Assembly (NCBI GenBank): GCA_016342415.1
Contig: JAEIOD010000030.1
Location: 1 to 60,589, forward strand
From: Clostridiales bacterium
GTDB lineage: Bacteria > Bacillota > Clostridia > Peptostreptococcales > Acidaminobacteraceae
DNA length: 60,589 nucleotides
Reading direction: 5' to 3'
A program made the translations under genes and the position numbers. Of this stretch, positions 1-8,586 are shown piece by piece. Position 1 is the first letter of the stretch; every line of letters starts with the position of its first letter. The notes below the pieces were generated by a model that saw only the letters and a program-made list of their open reading frames with translations, was not told the origin of the DNA and did no database searches.

Positions 1-124
1 TCACTACAATTATATCATAAAAAAAGTAGCGAAACCAGTGGAATCAATGGTTTGCCACTCTTAAAGTCATAATATTAGGTACTACATTTATTGATTTATG
101 TCAACATCTCTTAAGTTGGTGACA

Positions 125-148
125 TTGCTCCTTAGAGCAACTTTTCTT
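125..148 (+). terminator. Weak hairpin, possible terminator
   Basis: TTGCTC and GAGCAA form a 6-bp stem around a CTTA loop, followed on the plus strand by CTTTTCTT. It could end a plus-strand transcript entering from outside the window, or sit just past the rhodanese stop on the minus strand, where no U-run follows. Weak evidence either way. Confidence 0.3.
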
Positions 149-545
149 ATTCTGTTTCATATGGCCAATTCATGATGCCACCCAAATCATAGACATTTGT
201 ATATCCCAAATCATTGAGAATTTTAGTAGCTGTTTTACTTCTATTACCACTTCTACAGTACACATAAATGATTTGATCTTTATCAGTGTAGGTTGTTTCA
301 GCTTCACTCTCAATAACATCTAAAGTCAGAAGTTCTGCTCCTACGATATGGCCCGAGTCATATTCTTCTTTTGTTCTGACATCTAGAAGTAAAATGGTGT
401 CATCAGCATCTAATTGCTCTTTCGCATCTTTAGGTGATATTGTCTGATAGATAATTTCATCTGCTTTTGTAACTGGTTCTTCATTGGTTTGATTGCAAGA
501 TACCAATAATATTGCTAGTAAAACAATCAGTACTACTTTTTTCAT
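147..545 (-). CDS. Rhodanese-domain lipoprotein
   Basis: A 132-residue exported lipoprotein with one rhodanese (sulfurtransferase) domain. The N-terminus has a short hydrophobic signal and a lipobox LVSC with the lipid-modified cysteine at residue 17. The domain shows the LDVRTKEEYDSGHI signature (about 54-67) and the active-site loop CRSGNRS, with the catalytic Cys at residue 97, so it should be active in binding sulfane sulfur or a thiol at the outer face of the membrane. I place the start at the second in-frame ATG because AAGGAT lies at proper distance before it and would overlap the upstream ATG. The physiological substrate cannot be inferred; single-domain extracytoplasmic rhodaneses are common in anaerobes. 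No partner gene adjoins it inside the window. Confidence 0.85.
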   Translation of the reverse strand: MKKVVLIVLLAILLVSCNQTNEEPVTKADEIIYQTISPKDAKEQLDADDTILLLDVRTKEEYDSGHIVGAELLTLDVIESEAETTYTDKDQIIYVYCRSGNRSKTATKILNDLGYTNVYDLGGIMNWPYETE

Positions 546-670
546 AAACACCATCCTTATCTCATGTCATAGTTAAACATTCTCTGTATCTTATACCTAT
601 TTTAACACACTTTTATCAAGTTTATATTATGATGGCATGTAATTTTATATCACATTATTCATTACTTCAA

Positions 671-2143
671 TTATTTTTCTGCTGTTACCACAATCGAATG
701 AATGGTATGTTCTGTACCAAATCGATCCTCAAATTGATATATTTTATCATTATAATTCACATGAGTATATTTCTTGAACATGCTTTCTAGATCCTTTTTC
801 GCTGAATAGTAATGTGGTATATCTTCCTCTCCCGCACGACCTCCTAAAAATGTATGTGGTGCGATTTCATCACCAATGCCATATGTTACATCTTCAACTG
901 TAACAAAATCGGTAATTAGAAGACCACCTGGTTTTAGAACTCTATAAGCTTCTTCAATACCAGTTTGAACCTGTTCTCTATAACCATGTCCCTGAACCCA
1001 AACACATAAGATCCCATCAAACGAGGCATCATCATAAGTCAGATGATACATATCTTGAATATCATAATTGATATTCTTATAATCAGATGCTTCTAACAGT
1101 TCTTGTGTAATCTTTAAGCCTGTTTCAGAAATATCACATACTGACAAGTCAAATCCTTTACTGGCAAGGTAAAGCGAATGTCTACCTGTACCACAACCTA
1201 AATCTAGAATCTCTTTACAGGAATTCTGGTTAAATATATCTACAGCATCTACAACGGTATCCAAAACTTCAAGTTGTACTCGGCCTTGTTCTAAGTATAT
1301 TTTTTCCCAGTTTCCATTCTTCATTGGCTCTGACTTCATATCTGAAAGTTCACCTACATTTCTAATAAAACAGCTGAATACTGCTTCTTTTGAATGTCCA
1401 TAATCAATAATATCTTCACTCAATTCTTCAAATAACCAATTGTTATAATATCCAACCAGATCTCCAACCTTCCATTTAACATTATTTTTTTTCTCATGAG
1501 ATTTACTTAAAAAAGACTTTTCTACAAATGTCGAAAATGCATTTATTCCGTTCTTACTCGTATGTGACATACAAGATGTTATCCAATCTCTTCTCAAGTG
1601 GATCGGAATATAGTGAATGCCAAGTTTTGAATAAATAACATCATATACCTCTTCAAAATTGAATTCCCTAATATCTGCTACAAACGAGTTAATTGATAGG
1701 CCCAGTAAATTAGCTTTTCTATCAAGCTTTCCAATGGCGTATTCAGATAGATCAAAGCAAGTTACTTTGTACCCATTTCTAGCTAAAAAGATGGCATCAT
1801 CTCCTTCACCACAGCAAAGCTCTAATACTTTAATCGGTTTATTCGGTGGTATCAATTTTAATAGCTCAAGACACATCTCTGATGGTGGATTTAAGTATAC
1901 ATCATTTTTCTTATATAGATTGTCATAGTAATCAACTTGGGTGTTATGACTCCCCTTTAAAAGATAATCAATACTAACTCCAAAAACATCACTTAATTCT
2001 GGTAATAATCCTACATCAGGAAAGGAAACATGATTTTCCCACTTGCTGACCGCCTGATAGGATACCCCTAACTTTTGTGCTAACTTATCTTGACTCATTT
2101 TTGATTTTTTTCTTAAATCATATATTCTTTCACCTAAACTCAT
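671..2143 (-). CDS. XRE-type HTH regulator fused to two SAM methyltransferase domains
   Basis: A 490-residue three-domain protein. Residues 5-60 are a Cro/C1-type helix-turn-helix (MSQDKLAQKLGVSYQAVSKWE). Residues about 103-265 form a class I methyltransferase with motif I LELCCGEGDD, and residues about 310-490 form a second with LDLGCGTGRH. Both glycine-rich loops are intact, although the first has CC where GCG is usual. The start is the ATG preceded by GGAGT, 21 codons inside the longest reading frame. The N-terminal HTH resembles those of Firmicutes regulators that carry sensory or enzymatic C-termini. What is methylated is unknown: the domains look like small-molecule (UbiE/TehB-like) enzymes rather than DNA methylases, as no DPPY/NPPY-type motif is seen. 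The protein may sense or detoxify a compound and regulate itself. It stands alone, with no obvious partner. Confidence 0.75.
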   Translation of the reverse strand: MSLGERIYDLRKKSKMSQDKLAQKLGVSYQAVSKWENHVSFPDVGLLPELSDVFGVSIDYLLKGSHNTQVDYYDNLYKKNDVYLNPPSEMCLELLKLIPPNKPIKVLELCCGEGDDAIFLARNGYKVTCFDLSEYAIGKLDRKANLLGLSINSFVADIREFNFEEVYDVIYSKLGIHYIPIHLRRDWITSCMSHTSKNGINAFSTFVEKSFLSKSHEKKNNVKWKVGDLVGYYNNWLFEELSEDIIDYGHSKEAVFSCFIRNVGELSDMKSEPMKNGNWEKIYLEQGRVQLEVLDTVVDAVDIFNQNSCKEILDLGCGTGRHSLYLASKGFDLSVCDISETGLKITQELLEASDYKNINYDIQDMYHLTYDDASFDGILCVWVQGHGYREQVQTGIEEAYRVLKPGGLLITDFVTVEDVTYGIGDEIAPHTFLGGRAGEEDIPHYYSAKKDLESMFKKYTHVNYNDKIYQFEDRFGTEHTIHSIVVTAEK

Positions 2144-2335
2144 ATTTACTCCATTCATAATGTATAGTGATTTCATAGATGAATTATCTAATATCTCAAC
2201 TAACACTATTATATTATCACAAAATTAATATTATAATAACCTATATATCGAGTCGTTCTCAACCAATGGTTGAATTTCATTTAAGCTTAAAATAAATTGG
2301 ATTAGACGCTATTATTAAGGTCAAATATATTTAAA

Positions 2336-2361
2336 AAGATCCATTCAATTGAATGGATCTT
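2336..2361 (-). terminator. Terminator of the hydrogenase operon
   Basis: AAGATCCATTCAA and TTGAATGGATCTT form a perfect 13-bp palindrome, followed on the minus strand by TTTAAAT. It lies 12 bp past the hndD stop codon. Confidence 0.85.
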
Positions 2362-2372
2362 CTAGATAAAAT

Positions 2373-4091
2373 TTACTTCCAGCTTTTTCTATCAAAATAT
2401 TTTGTATGAAGTAACTCATGGGCTTTATGACTATTTGGTTTTTCTAAAAAGTCCTCATATAACTTAAGAACCGCTGGATTCTTATGAGATTTTCTCAAAG
2501 TCATCTTTTGATCGGCTGTATAAATTCCTTCAATACGTTTGATTCGTATTTCATTGGTCGTTGGTCTTGGTTGACCACCACCACCAATACATCCTCCTGG
2601 ACAACACATAATTTCAATGAAGTGATAATCCGCTTCTCCATTTTTTATCTTTTCAAGTACCATCTTGGCATTCTTCAGACTATTGGTTACAGCAACTTTT
2701 ACTTCAAGGTCACCTACCATAACAGCTGCTTCTTTTACCCCCTCAAGACCCCTTACAGCAGTTAAATCAATATTTTCAAGTTCTTCACCAGTAACAACTT
2801 CATAAACGGTTCTAAGTGCTGCTTCCATAACACCACCACTGGCTCCGAATATCAACCCTGCTCCAGTAGTGATTCCAAATGGTTCGTCAAAAGGTTCTTC
2901 TTCTAAATCTACAAGATCGTAACCTTGCATTTTTATCATTTCACCCAGTTCTCTAGTTGTAAGAGCAAAGTCTACATCTGCTACACCGTCTCTGTACATC
3001 TCTTCTCTTTTAGCTTCAAACTTTTTAGCTGTACACGGCATAAATGAAACTACAACCATGTTTTTGGGTTCTACGCCAATTTTTTCAGCATAATATGTTT
3101 TCGCAAGTGTACCAAACATTTGCTGTGGTGATTTACATGATGAAAGGTGTGGAATGAGTTCTGGATAAAACTGTTCAATGTAATTAATCCACCCTGGTGA
3201 ACAAGATGTTAACATCGGTAACACACCATTGTTTTCAAGTCGGCTCAAAAGTTCTGTTCCTTCTTCCAAGATGGTCAAATCAGCTGTGAAATCAGTATCA
3301 AAAACTCGGTCAAACCCAATTTTCCTAAGGGCAGTAGGTAGCTTGTAAGTCACTGCGGTACCAGGTTCTAAGCCGAACATTTCGCCTACAGAGACTCTAA
3401 TAGATGGTGCAATTTGAGCAACGACATGTTTGGTCGGATCTTCTATGGCATTCAAAACATCAATGACATCACTTTTTTCATAGATAGCACCAACAGGACA
3501 AACGTTGATGCATTGACCGCAATATGTACATGAGACTTTGGTCAAATCGTAATCATATGCTGGTCCCATTCGCATTTCAGTACTTCTACCAATATTATAA
3601 ATGGCACCAACCTTTTGTACATCATTACACACTTGAACACATCTACCGCATTTAATACATTTACTCATATCTCTAACAACTGAAGGGTTACCCATCATAA
3701 TTTCTTCTTGCTCTAATACATGGTCGTATCTATTTTCTTTTATATTGAGTTCTTCAGTTAGTTGTTGTAATTCACAGACACCATTACTATGACAAGTCGT
3801 ACAGGTCTGGTCATGATTTGCAAGTATCAATTCGACAATAATTCGTCTAGTTTCTCTAACTCGTTTATTATTAGTATAGATTACCATTCCCTCTGTAACT
3901 TTGGTTAAACATGCAGCTTGCAGGTTACTCATGCCTTCAACTTCAACCACACATACTCTACAATTAGCTTTTACTTCTAAGTCTGGATGATAACACAGTG
4001 TGGGAATATTTACCTTAGCCAGCTTAGCTGCATCAAGGATGGTCATATTTTCAGTTACAACAACTTCACTATTATTCATTGTAATTTTCAT
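2373..4091 (-). CDS. hndD: [FeFe] hydrogenase catalytic subunit (HndD/HydA type)
   Basis: The 572-residue catalytic subunit of a trimeric NAD(P)H-linked [FeFe] hydrogenase, reducing protons to H2 at the H-cluster. The N-terminal [2Fe-2S] domain has cysteines 33, 44, 47 and 61. A His-Cys3 [4Fe-4S] site (H93, C97, C100, C106) follows, then two ferredoxin clusters, CIKCGRCVQVC (145-155) and CTYCGQCINVC (188-198). All three H-cluster motifs are present: TSCSPGW near 296-301, MPCTAKK at 351-357 and MCCPGGC at 495-501, with a C-terminal small-subunit-like tail. It lacks the extra C-terminal [2Fe-2S] domain of some long HydA proteins. Its ATG overlaps the hndC stop (ATGA) and is preceded by AGGGGGTG, so the two are translationally coupled. 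It is the last gene of hndA-hndC-hndD. Maturases HydEFG are not in the window. Confidence 0.95.
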   Translation of the reverse strand: MKITMNNSEVVVTENMTILDAAKLAKVNIPTLCYHPDLEVKANCRVCVVEVEGMSNLQAACLTKVTEGMVIYTNNKRVRETRRIIVELILANHDQTCTTCHSNGVCELQQLTEELNIKENRYDHVLEQEEIMMGNPSVVRDMSKCIKCGRCVQVCNDVQKVGAIYNIGRSTEMRMGPAYDYDLTKVSCTYCGQCINVCPVGAIYEKSDVIDVLNAIEDPTKHVVAQIAPSIRVSVGEMFGLEPGTAVTYKLPTALRKIGFDRVFDTDFTADLTILEEGTELLSRLENNGVLPMLTSCSPGWINYIEQFYPELIPHLSSCKSPQQMFGTLAKTYYAEKIGVEPKNMVVVSFMPCTAKKFEAKREEMYRDGVADVDFALTTRELGEMIKMQGYDLVDLEEEPFDEPFGITTGAGLIFGASGGVMEAALRTVYEVVTGEELENIDLTAVRGLEGVKEAAVMVGDLEVKVAVTNSLKNAKMVLEKIKNGEADYHFIEIMCCPGGCIGGGGQPRPTTNEIRIKRIEGIYTADQKMTLRKSHKNPAVLKLYEDFLEKPNSHKAHELLHTKYFDRKSWK

Positions 4092-5362
4092 GACTGGTCA
4101 CCCCCTCTATCAAATGAACACACACCGGTCGGACATTTTTCTTCCAAATGAATCAGTATTTCATCTTCAAAATATTTTAAAGCAGATACCAAACCCGATG
4201 TAGCGGTTTGACCCAGCCCGCAAAACGAAGCTTCTTTCATGACATGACTGGTTCTTAGTAGTGTTTCAATATCTTCTTTAGAACCAACACCATCACTCAG
4301 ATTCTTTAGAATCCTTTCAATATGCCTGTTACCTTCACGACATGGTGTGCATTTACCACATGATTCATGTTTAAAAAATGCTGCCGTTACTTTCAAATAA
4401 TCGAGTACACAAACGGATTCATCTGCAACATAAATAGCACCTGAACCTAATCCAGCATCTAACTTTGCGAAGGCTTCATATGACAATTCAATATCAATCA
4501 TCGATTCTGGTAAGATTATTCCTGAAGAACCTCCTACCTGAACAAATTTGATATGTTCACCACCACCACATTCTTCTTCTATAAGTTGTCTCAACGTTGT
4601 ACCAAAAGGCACTTCATAAACACCTTTGTTTAAAACACTACCAGATACAGAAAACAGCTTTGTGCCTGCACTTTTTTCAGTACCATAAGTTTTGTAAACT
4701 TCTGCCCCTAAATCCATGACAGGTAAAATATTCGCAAGTGTCTCTACATTATTTACAAGTGTCGGTTTCCCCCATAGACCAACTTCTGCAGTGTAAGGTG
4801 GTTTGTTTCTTGGATCGCCGGACCTGCCTTCTATCGATTCAATGAGTGCAGTCTCTTCTCCACAAATATAAGCTCCGATACCTGATCGGTACTCAATGTC
4901 AAAGTCAAATCCGCTACCACAAATGTTTTTTCCCAAATAACCTTCTACTCTTAAAGCTTCTAAACCTTCCAGTATTGGTGTTTTTAAGTATGAATATTCA
5001 CCTCTAACATACAAAAATCCTTTTGAGGCGCCGATGGCATAAGCTGATATAATCATACTTTCAATAACTTTTAAAGGATTCCTGCTAAGGAGTTCTCTAT
5101 CCTTAAATGTACCTGGTTCACCTTCATCCGCATTACATACAAGATATTTAATATCACTTTCCATACGTTGTACTGAAGACATCTTAACTCCAACTGGAAA
5201 ACCAGCGCCTCCTCTACCTACAAGATTTGATGCTTTTATCTCATCAATAATATCAAGCGGTTTCATCTTTAAAACACATTGTAATACTTTAAAACCATCT
5301 GCTTGCTGGTAGTCATCAAAAGATAGTAAGGTCTTAGATCTTTCAAATAATAAATTACTCAT
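4088..5362 (-). CDS. hndC: NuoF-like NAD(H)-binding hydrogenase subunit, compact form
   Basis: A 424-residue NuoF-family flavoprotein that binds NAD(P)H and FMN and passes electrons to the catalytic subunit. GRGGAGFPVGVK (49-60), the NADEGEPGTFKDRE segment and the GEETALIESIEGR segment form the nucleotide and flavin sites. A [4Fe-4S] cluster is held by C335, C338 and C341 (SCGKCTPCREG) and C381. Family members in bifurcating hydrogenases (HydB, HndC) usually have an N-terminal thioredoxin-like [2Fe-2S] domain and a C-terminal pair of [4Fe-4S] clusters. Both are missing here: the protein starts almost at the NuoF core and ends about 25 residues after helix 4 of the cluster domain. It overlaps hndA by 8 bp and hndD by 4 bp. 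No hndB homologue is present. The symbol follows homology, not proven cofactor use. Confidence 0.92.
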   Translation of the reverse strand: MSNLLFERSKTLLSFDDYQQADGFKVLQCVLKMKPLDIIDEIKASNLVGRGGAGFPVGVKMSSVQRMESDIKYLVCNADEGEPGTFKDRELLSRNPLKVIESMIISAYAIGASKGFLYVRGEYSYLKTPILEGLEALRVEGYLGKNICGSGFDFDIEYRSGIGAYICGEETALIESIEGRSGDPRNKPPYTAEVGLWGKPTLVNNVETLANILPVMDLGAEVYKTYGTEKSAGTKLFSVSGSVLNKGVYEVPFGTTLRQLIEEECGGGEHIKFVQVGGSSGIILPESMIDIELSYEAFAKLDAGLGSGAIYVADESVCVLDYLKVTAAFFKHESCGKCTPCREGNRHIERILKNLSDGVGSKEDIETLLRTSHVMKEASFCGLGQTATSGLVSALKYFEDEILIHLEEKCPTGVCSFDRGGDQS

Positions 5363-5828
5363 TCGTCTCCTCCCTTCTTAGAGTTGCTAAGATATTGAAG
5401 ACTCTTGATCTATCTAACTCACCATAAATCATCTCATCTATTCTAGCAGCTGGTGCTTGATCACACGCACCTATACAACTTGTGTATTCCAAAGAAAACA
5501 TCTCATCTTCAGTAACCTCTCCAATTTTTATTCCTAAAATATCTTCAAATATAGTTACTAGATGTTGACCCTCTTTAATATAACAAGGTGCACTATTACA
5601 AATCTGTATCACGTGTTTACCTCTTTTCTGAGTCGATAACATGGAATAAAAATTCGCTATGCCATAGACTTTGGTCTCAGAAACATCTAGAAGTTTTGCT
5701 ACTTCTTTTATTACATCTTTTGATAGGTAATTGTATACAGATTGATTTTGCAGTTCGATAAGGATTTCAATGAGTTTATCCTCTTTACGCCCCAACTTAT
5801 CTACTATTTCCAATACATTTCCAACCAT
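5355..5828 (-). CDS. hndA: NuoE-like [2Fe-2S] hydrogenase subunit
   Basis: A 157-residue thioredoxin-fold [2Fe-2S] protein of the NuoE/HndA/HydC family. After a helical N-terminal domain (about 1-65), the four ligands appear in the family spacing: C77 and C82 (CNSAPC), then C118 and C122 (CIGAC). It relays electrons between the flavin subunit and the catalytic subunit. It is the first gene of the operon. I chose the ATG that follows a perfect AAAGGAGG with 7-nt spacing; an in-frame ATG 10 codons upstream would start before that site. Intergenic space upstream (5829-5998) is AT-rich, and I could not pick a convincing promoter there. Confidence 0.93.
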   Translation of the reverse strand: MVGNVLEIVDKLGRKEDKLIEILIELQNQSVYNYLSKDVIKEVAKLLDVSETKVYGIANFYSMLSTQKRGKHVIQICNSAPCYIKEGQHLVTIFEDILGIKIGEVTEDEMFSLEYTSCIGACDQAPAARIDEMIYGELDRSRVFNILATLRREETNE

Positions 5829-5998
5829 AATATCGCCTCCTTTAGAAAACATGCCCACATAGTTCTCTACAGTTATTCACTACCCCTCAAATAAAGCTGA
5901 AAATCTTATTTCTGCATATTTATCAAATTTTAATACAATAAATCAAATATAATAAAAAAAAGGATGTTTTTATGAGATTTATCTTACAAAATGAAAAA

Positions 5999-6022
5999 AG
6001 CCAGAAACATCTGCTTCTGACT
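5999..6022 (-). terminator. Terminator between the ferredoxin-HTH gene and hnd operon
   Basis: On the minus strand AGTCAGAA pairs with TTCTGGCT (one U-G wobble) and is followed by TTTTTC. The wobble pairs only on the minus strand, so this is a minus-strand terminator for the upstream Fe-S gene. Confidence 0.8.
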
Positions 6023-6029
6023 TAGACAA

Positions 6030-7286
6030 CTACTTATAGCCTAATACACTTAATATTTTAAGCAAATAAACGGATTTCATCTGATCACTTGCCATAGCTC
6101 TTTTAACAGGAGACAATTTGAGTATTGATGAAATAATAGCTGCCATGGCACGATGACTATAAAGTGCATCATTATCAAATATCAGATTTTGAAGTTTCCC
6201 TTTTTCTATGGCCATTAAAACCGAACGATGAACTGAACTGTTTGGTGTAATGATTTTAACCTCTCTCTTATTAAAGAGCATTGAATCAAAGCTACAATTT
6301 CTTACACAAACGCCACACCCTAAACACAGTTCTTCTATAACTCCTACCTGATTGTCAACTATTTCAATCGCGTCAACCGGACAAACATTGACACATCTAC
6401 CACAATCCGTACAAGTCTCTCTGTTTACTTCAGCTAAAAACTGGGTGGTTTCTATCGGGTGCAAATTCCCGAACCGCTTCGCCGCCAGTAATGCCTCACA
6501 ACAACAACCACAACAGTTACAAATAAAGGATACGCCTTTCTTCATATTTTCACCACATTGAACCAAATTATGTTCATATGCTTGATGTAAAAGTTCCATG
6601 CCTTCAACAGCATCTGTTTTTCTAGCATGACCATGCCTGATCAACGATTCTGCTACGGGGCCGAAAGTCATACATATATCCATCGGGGCATCACATGCTT
6701 GATTCATATGTTGCATTTTATGCCTGCAATAACACATACTTATGCCCATATGTTCAGATGATTTTATATAGTGAGAGGCTTTCTCAAAGTCTAAAATTGT
6801 CACGGCATCGTCAGTTGTTAAAACACTTTCATTACAAAATGCTCTGACCATGTTGGTTTCTGTGCCTGTGAACAACTGTTTCACAAAATCTTCTTCTACA
6901 TTAAGATATTCATAGTACAATTGACCTAAAAGTTCCTGATTGATATCCCCTCTGGTTCTCATCATAGAGAACTCAAAAAAACCTGCCATTGGCGGAGGCA
7001 ATACGTAGAAGACCTTACCCTCTTTGTAAATATCAAGAAGTATAGCTCGACTCGCCAAATCTTCTAATACTTTAGAAGCTTCACTATAAGAAACTGACCA
7101 CCTCTTTGCTGCTGTTTTTATTTCGAAAGGTCGTATCGGAAGTTGAGCTACCAACTTTGCCTCTTTTTCAGAAAATAGTATCGAAAGTATTTTATAAAGA
7201 CTCTCTGATGGTGGTGCTCCTTGAGGATACTTGTTCAAACGATCAACTAATTGTTCGTATGATTTCTTAGCGGTAATATGTGACAT
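6030..7286 (-). CDS. Winged-helix-like protein with [4Fe-4S] ferredoxin clusters
   Basis: A 418-residue protein with an unusual build. The N-terminal 120 residues look like a winged helix, containing a KTAAKRWSVSYSEASKVLEDL segment that would be the recognition helix region. The middle has cysteine groups: CMCYCRHK with a later CDAPMDIC, and the dense cluster CNCCGCCCEALL. Two classical [4Fe-4S] motifs follow, CTDCGRCVNVCP and CLGCGVCVRNC. The C-terminal 90 residues are helical and without cysteines. The start is the ATG after GGGAGAG; a longer frame upstream lacks a ribosome site. It sits directly upstream of the hydrogenase operon on the same strand but is separated by a terminator. A redox-sensing or electron-transfer role is inferred. 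Similar proteins are usually annotated only as 4Fe-4S binding proteins. Confidence 0.8.
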   Translation of the reverse strand: MSHITAKKSYEQLVDRLNKYPQGAPPSESLYKILSILFSEKEAKLVAQLPIRPFEIKTAAKRWSVSYSEASKVLEDLASRAILLDIYKEGKVFYVLPPPMAGFFEFSMMRTRGDINQELLGQLYYEYLNVEEDFVKQLFTGTETNMVRAFCNESVLTTDDAVTILDFEKASHYIKSSEHMGISMCYCRHKMQHMNQACDAPMDICMTFGPVAESLIRHGHARKTDAVEGMELLHQAYEHNLVQCGENMKKGVSFICNCCGCCCEALLAAKRFGNLHPIETTQFLAEVNRETCTDCGRCVNVCPVDAIEIVDNQVGVIEELCLGCGVCVRNCSFDSMLFNKREVKIITPNSSVHRSVLMAIEKGKLQNLIFDNDALYSHRAMAAIISSILKLSPVKRAMASDQMKSVYLLKILSVLGYK

Positions 7287-7390
7287 AAACTCTCCCTTCT
7301 CATTAAGAGAAGTATACCCATTAAAACAATAAAAAAACAAATCCAACCCATAGGCTGGATTTATTGTATTATAATCTTCCTCAATATCAA

Positions 7391-7411
7391 AAGCCGACTA
7401 TTAATCGGCTT
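7391..7411 (-). terminator. Terminator after the HD-GYP gene
   Basis: AAGCCGA and TCGGCTT form a 7-bp stem with a 7-nt loop; on the minus strand it is followed by TTGATA. It starts 4 bp beyond the HD-GYP stop. Confidence 0.75.
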
Positions 7412-7414
7412 GCT

Positions 7415-8539
7415 TTACTTATGTATCTGTATCATCAACTCAACCAGTTTCGGATGAAACTGCTTGCCTTTTTCTTTTTCCAAAATCTTTATTGCAGTTT
7501 CTTTTGACATGGCACTTCTATAAGCTCTAACGGAAGTCATGGCATCAAAGGCATCACAAATCTGAATAATCTGAGCTTCTATCGGTATTTCCTCTTCTTT
7601 CAAACCTCTAGGATACCCACCACCATCATAGTGTTCATGATGACAATATGCAAGCTCTGTAATCTCTTCAAAGCCCTCTATTTCAGAGAGTAATTTTCTT
7701 GCATGTTCAGGATGTTTTTTTACTTCTTCATACTCTTCATCAGTTAAAGAATTTGGTTTTATCAAGATGCCAGTTGGCACACCGATTTTACCAACATCAT
7801 GAAGAATTGCAGCGGTTTCCAACTTCCTAAGTTTTTTAAACGACAAACCATAAGCAAGGCCTAAATCCAAAGAAAACTCTAAAACCCTACTGGCATGCCC
7901 TTTTGTGTATACATCTTTTAGCTCTATTGCAGACACTAAAGTAGAGATGATTTCTTGAATTCTGTTTTCCAATCTTTCTTGAGATAATCTCACTTCATAA
8001 AAATTAGAAAACATTTGTGCATAAATTTTAAGCATCGTTTTGGATTCTTCCGAATAGTTTATGTTATGAAAGTTATCAAAACATAGAATACCTATTTTAG
8101 TATTGTTGACTCTAATGGGTGCATATAACGAAATAAAATTAGACAACGTCCCTAATACTTTCATCGCTTCAATCATTTCATCAGTAAACAACTCTAAGTT
8201 TCTTTCTTTGATGACAACTTCATAAGATTCAATTTCTTGATGTTCTGGACTTACATACTCAGCAAAAGCATCGTCTTTATGAAATGATAAACACCTAAGG
8301 GCGTCACAATCATACCCTTTTGAATAGACAGGTTCATAATAATCACCTTTTAATTCGTAATAGGATCCTTTTTCAGCTTCTAAAATCAACTCAAAAGCAA
8401 TGTCAAACGCTTGGATTATAAATTCTTTTTTTGTTAAGGCATTTGTATTAACAAAAGCTTTTGCCAATAAGTCATATCTACTTGCAGTTTGATTTTCTGA
8501 ATACAATAGTTGATTTTTCATACATACCCCACTTCTCAT
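7415..8539 (-). CDS. HD-GYP domain protein with N-terminal GAF-like sensor
   Basis: A 374-residue probable cyclic-di-GMP phosphodiesterase. The N-terminal half (about 20-195) reads as a GAF-like sensor, with APIRVNNTKIGILCFDN typical of that fold. The C-terminal half is an HD-GYP domain: the HD pair in AAILHDVGKIGVP, then KKHPEHARKLL, the HHEHYDGGGYPRGL segment containing the GYP signature, and QIIQICDAFDAMTS. All metal ligands expected for the family are visible, so it should be catalytically active in the cytoplasm. There is no membrane segment. Two starts are possible: this one follows GGAG at 10 nt, and an ATG 6 codons downstream (8521) follows a weaker GTGGGG. A GGDEF protein at 28.8 kb could supply the opposing activity. 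Confidence 0.88.
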   Translation of the reverse strand: MRSGVCMKNQLLYSENQTASRYDLLAKAFVNTNALTKKEFIIQAFDIAFELILEAEKGSYYELKGDYYEPVYSKGYDCDALRCLSFHKDDAFAEYVSPEHQEIESYEVVIKERNLELFTDEMIEAMKVLGTLSNFISLYAPIRVNNTKIGILCFDNFHNINYSEESKTMLKIYAQMFSNFYEVRLSQERLENRIQEIISTLVSAIELKDVYTKGHASRVLEFSLDLGLAYGLSFKKLRKLETAAILHDVGKIGVPTGILIKPNSLTDEEYEEVKKHPEHARKLLSEIEGFEEITELAYCHHEHYDGGGYPRGLKEEEIPIEAQIIQICDAFDAMTSVRAYRSAMSKETAIKILEKEKGKQFHPKLVELMIQIHK

Positions 8540-8586
8540 TATGCTCTTACTCCATTATAACAAGTAAACTTAATATTTCAAAAGCA

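Noticed and set aside
5971..6024. 17-codon frame MRFILQNEKSQK... with AAAGGATG upstream
   Set aside because: It runs into a minus-strand terminator stem; too short and without conservation data.
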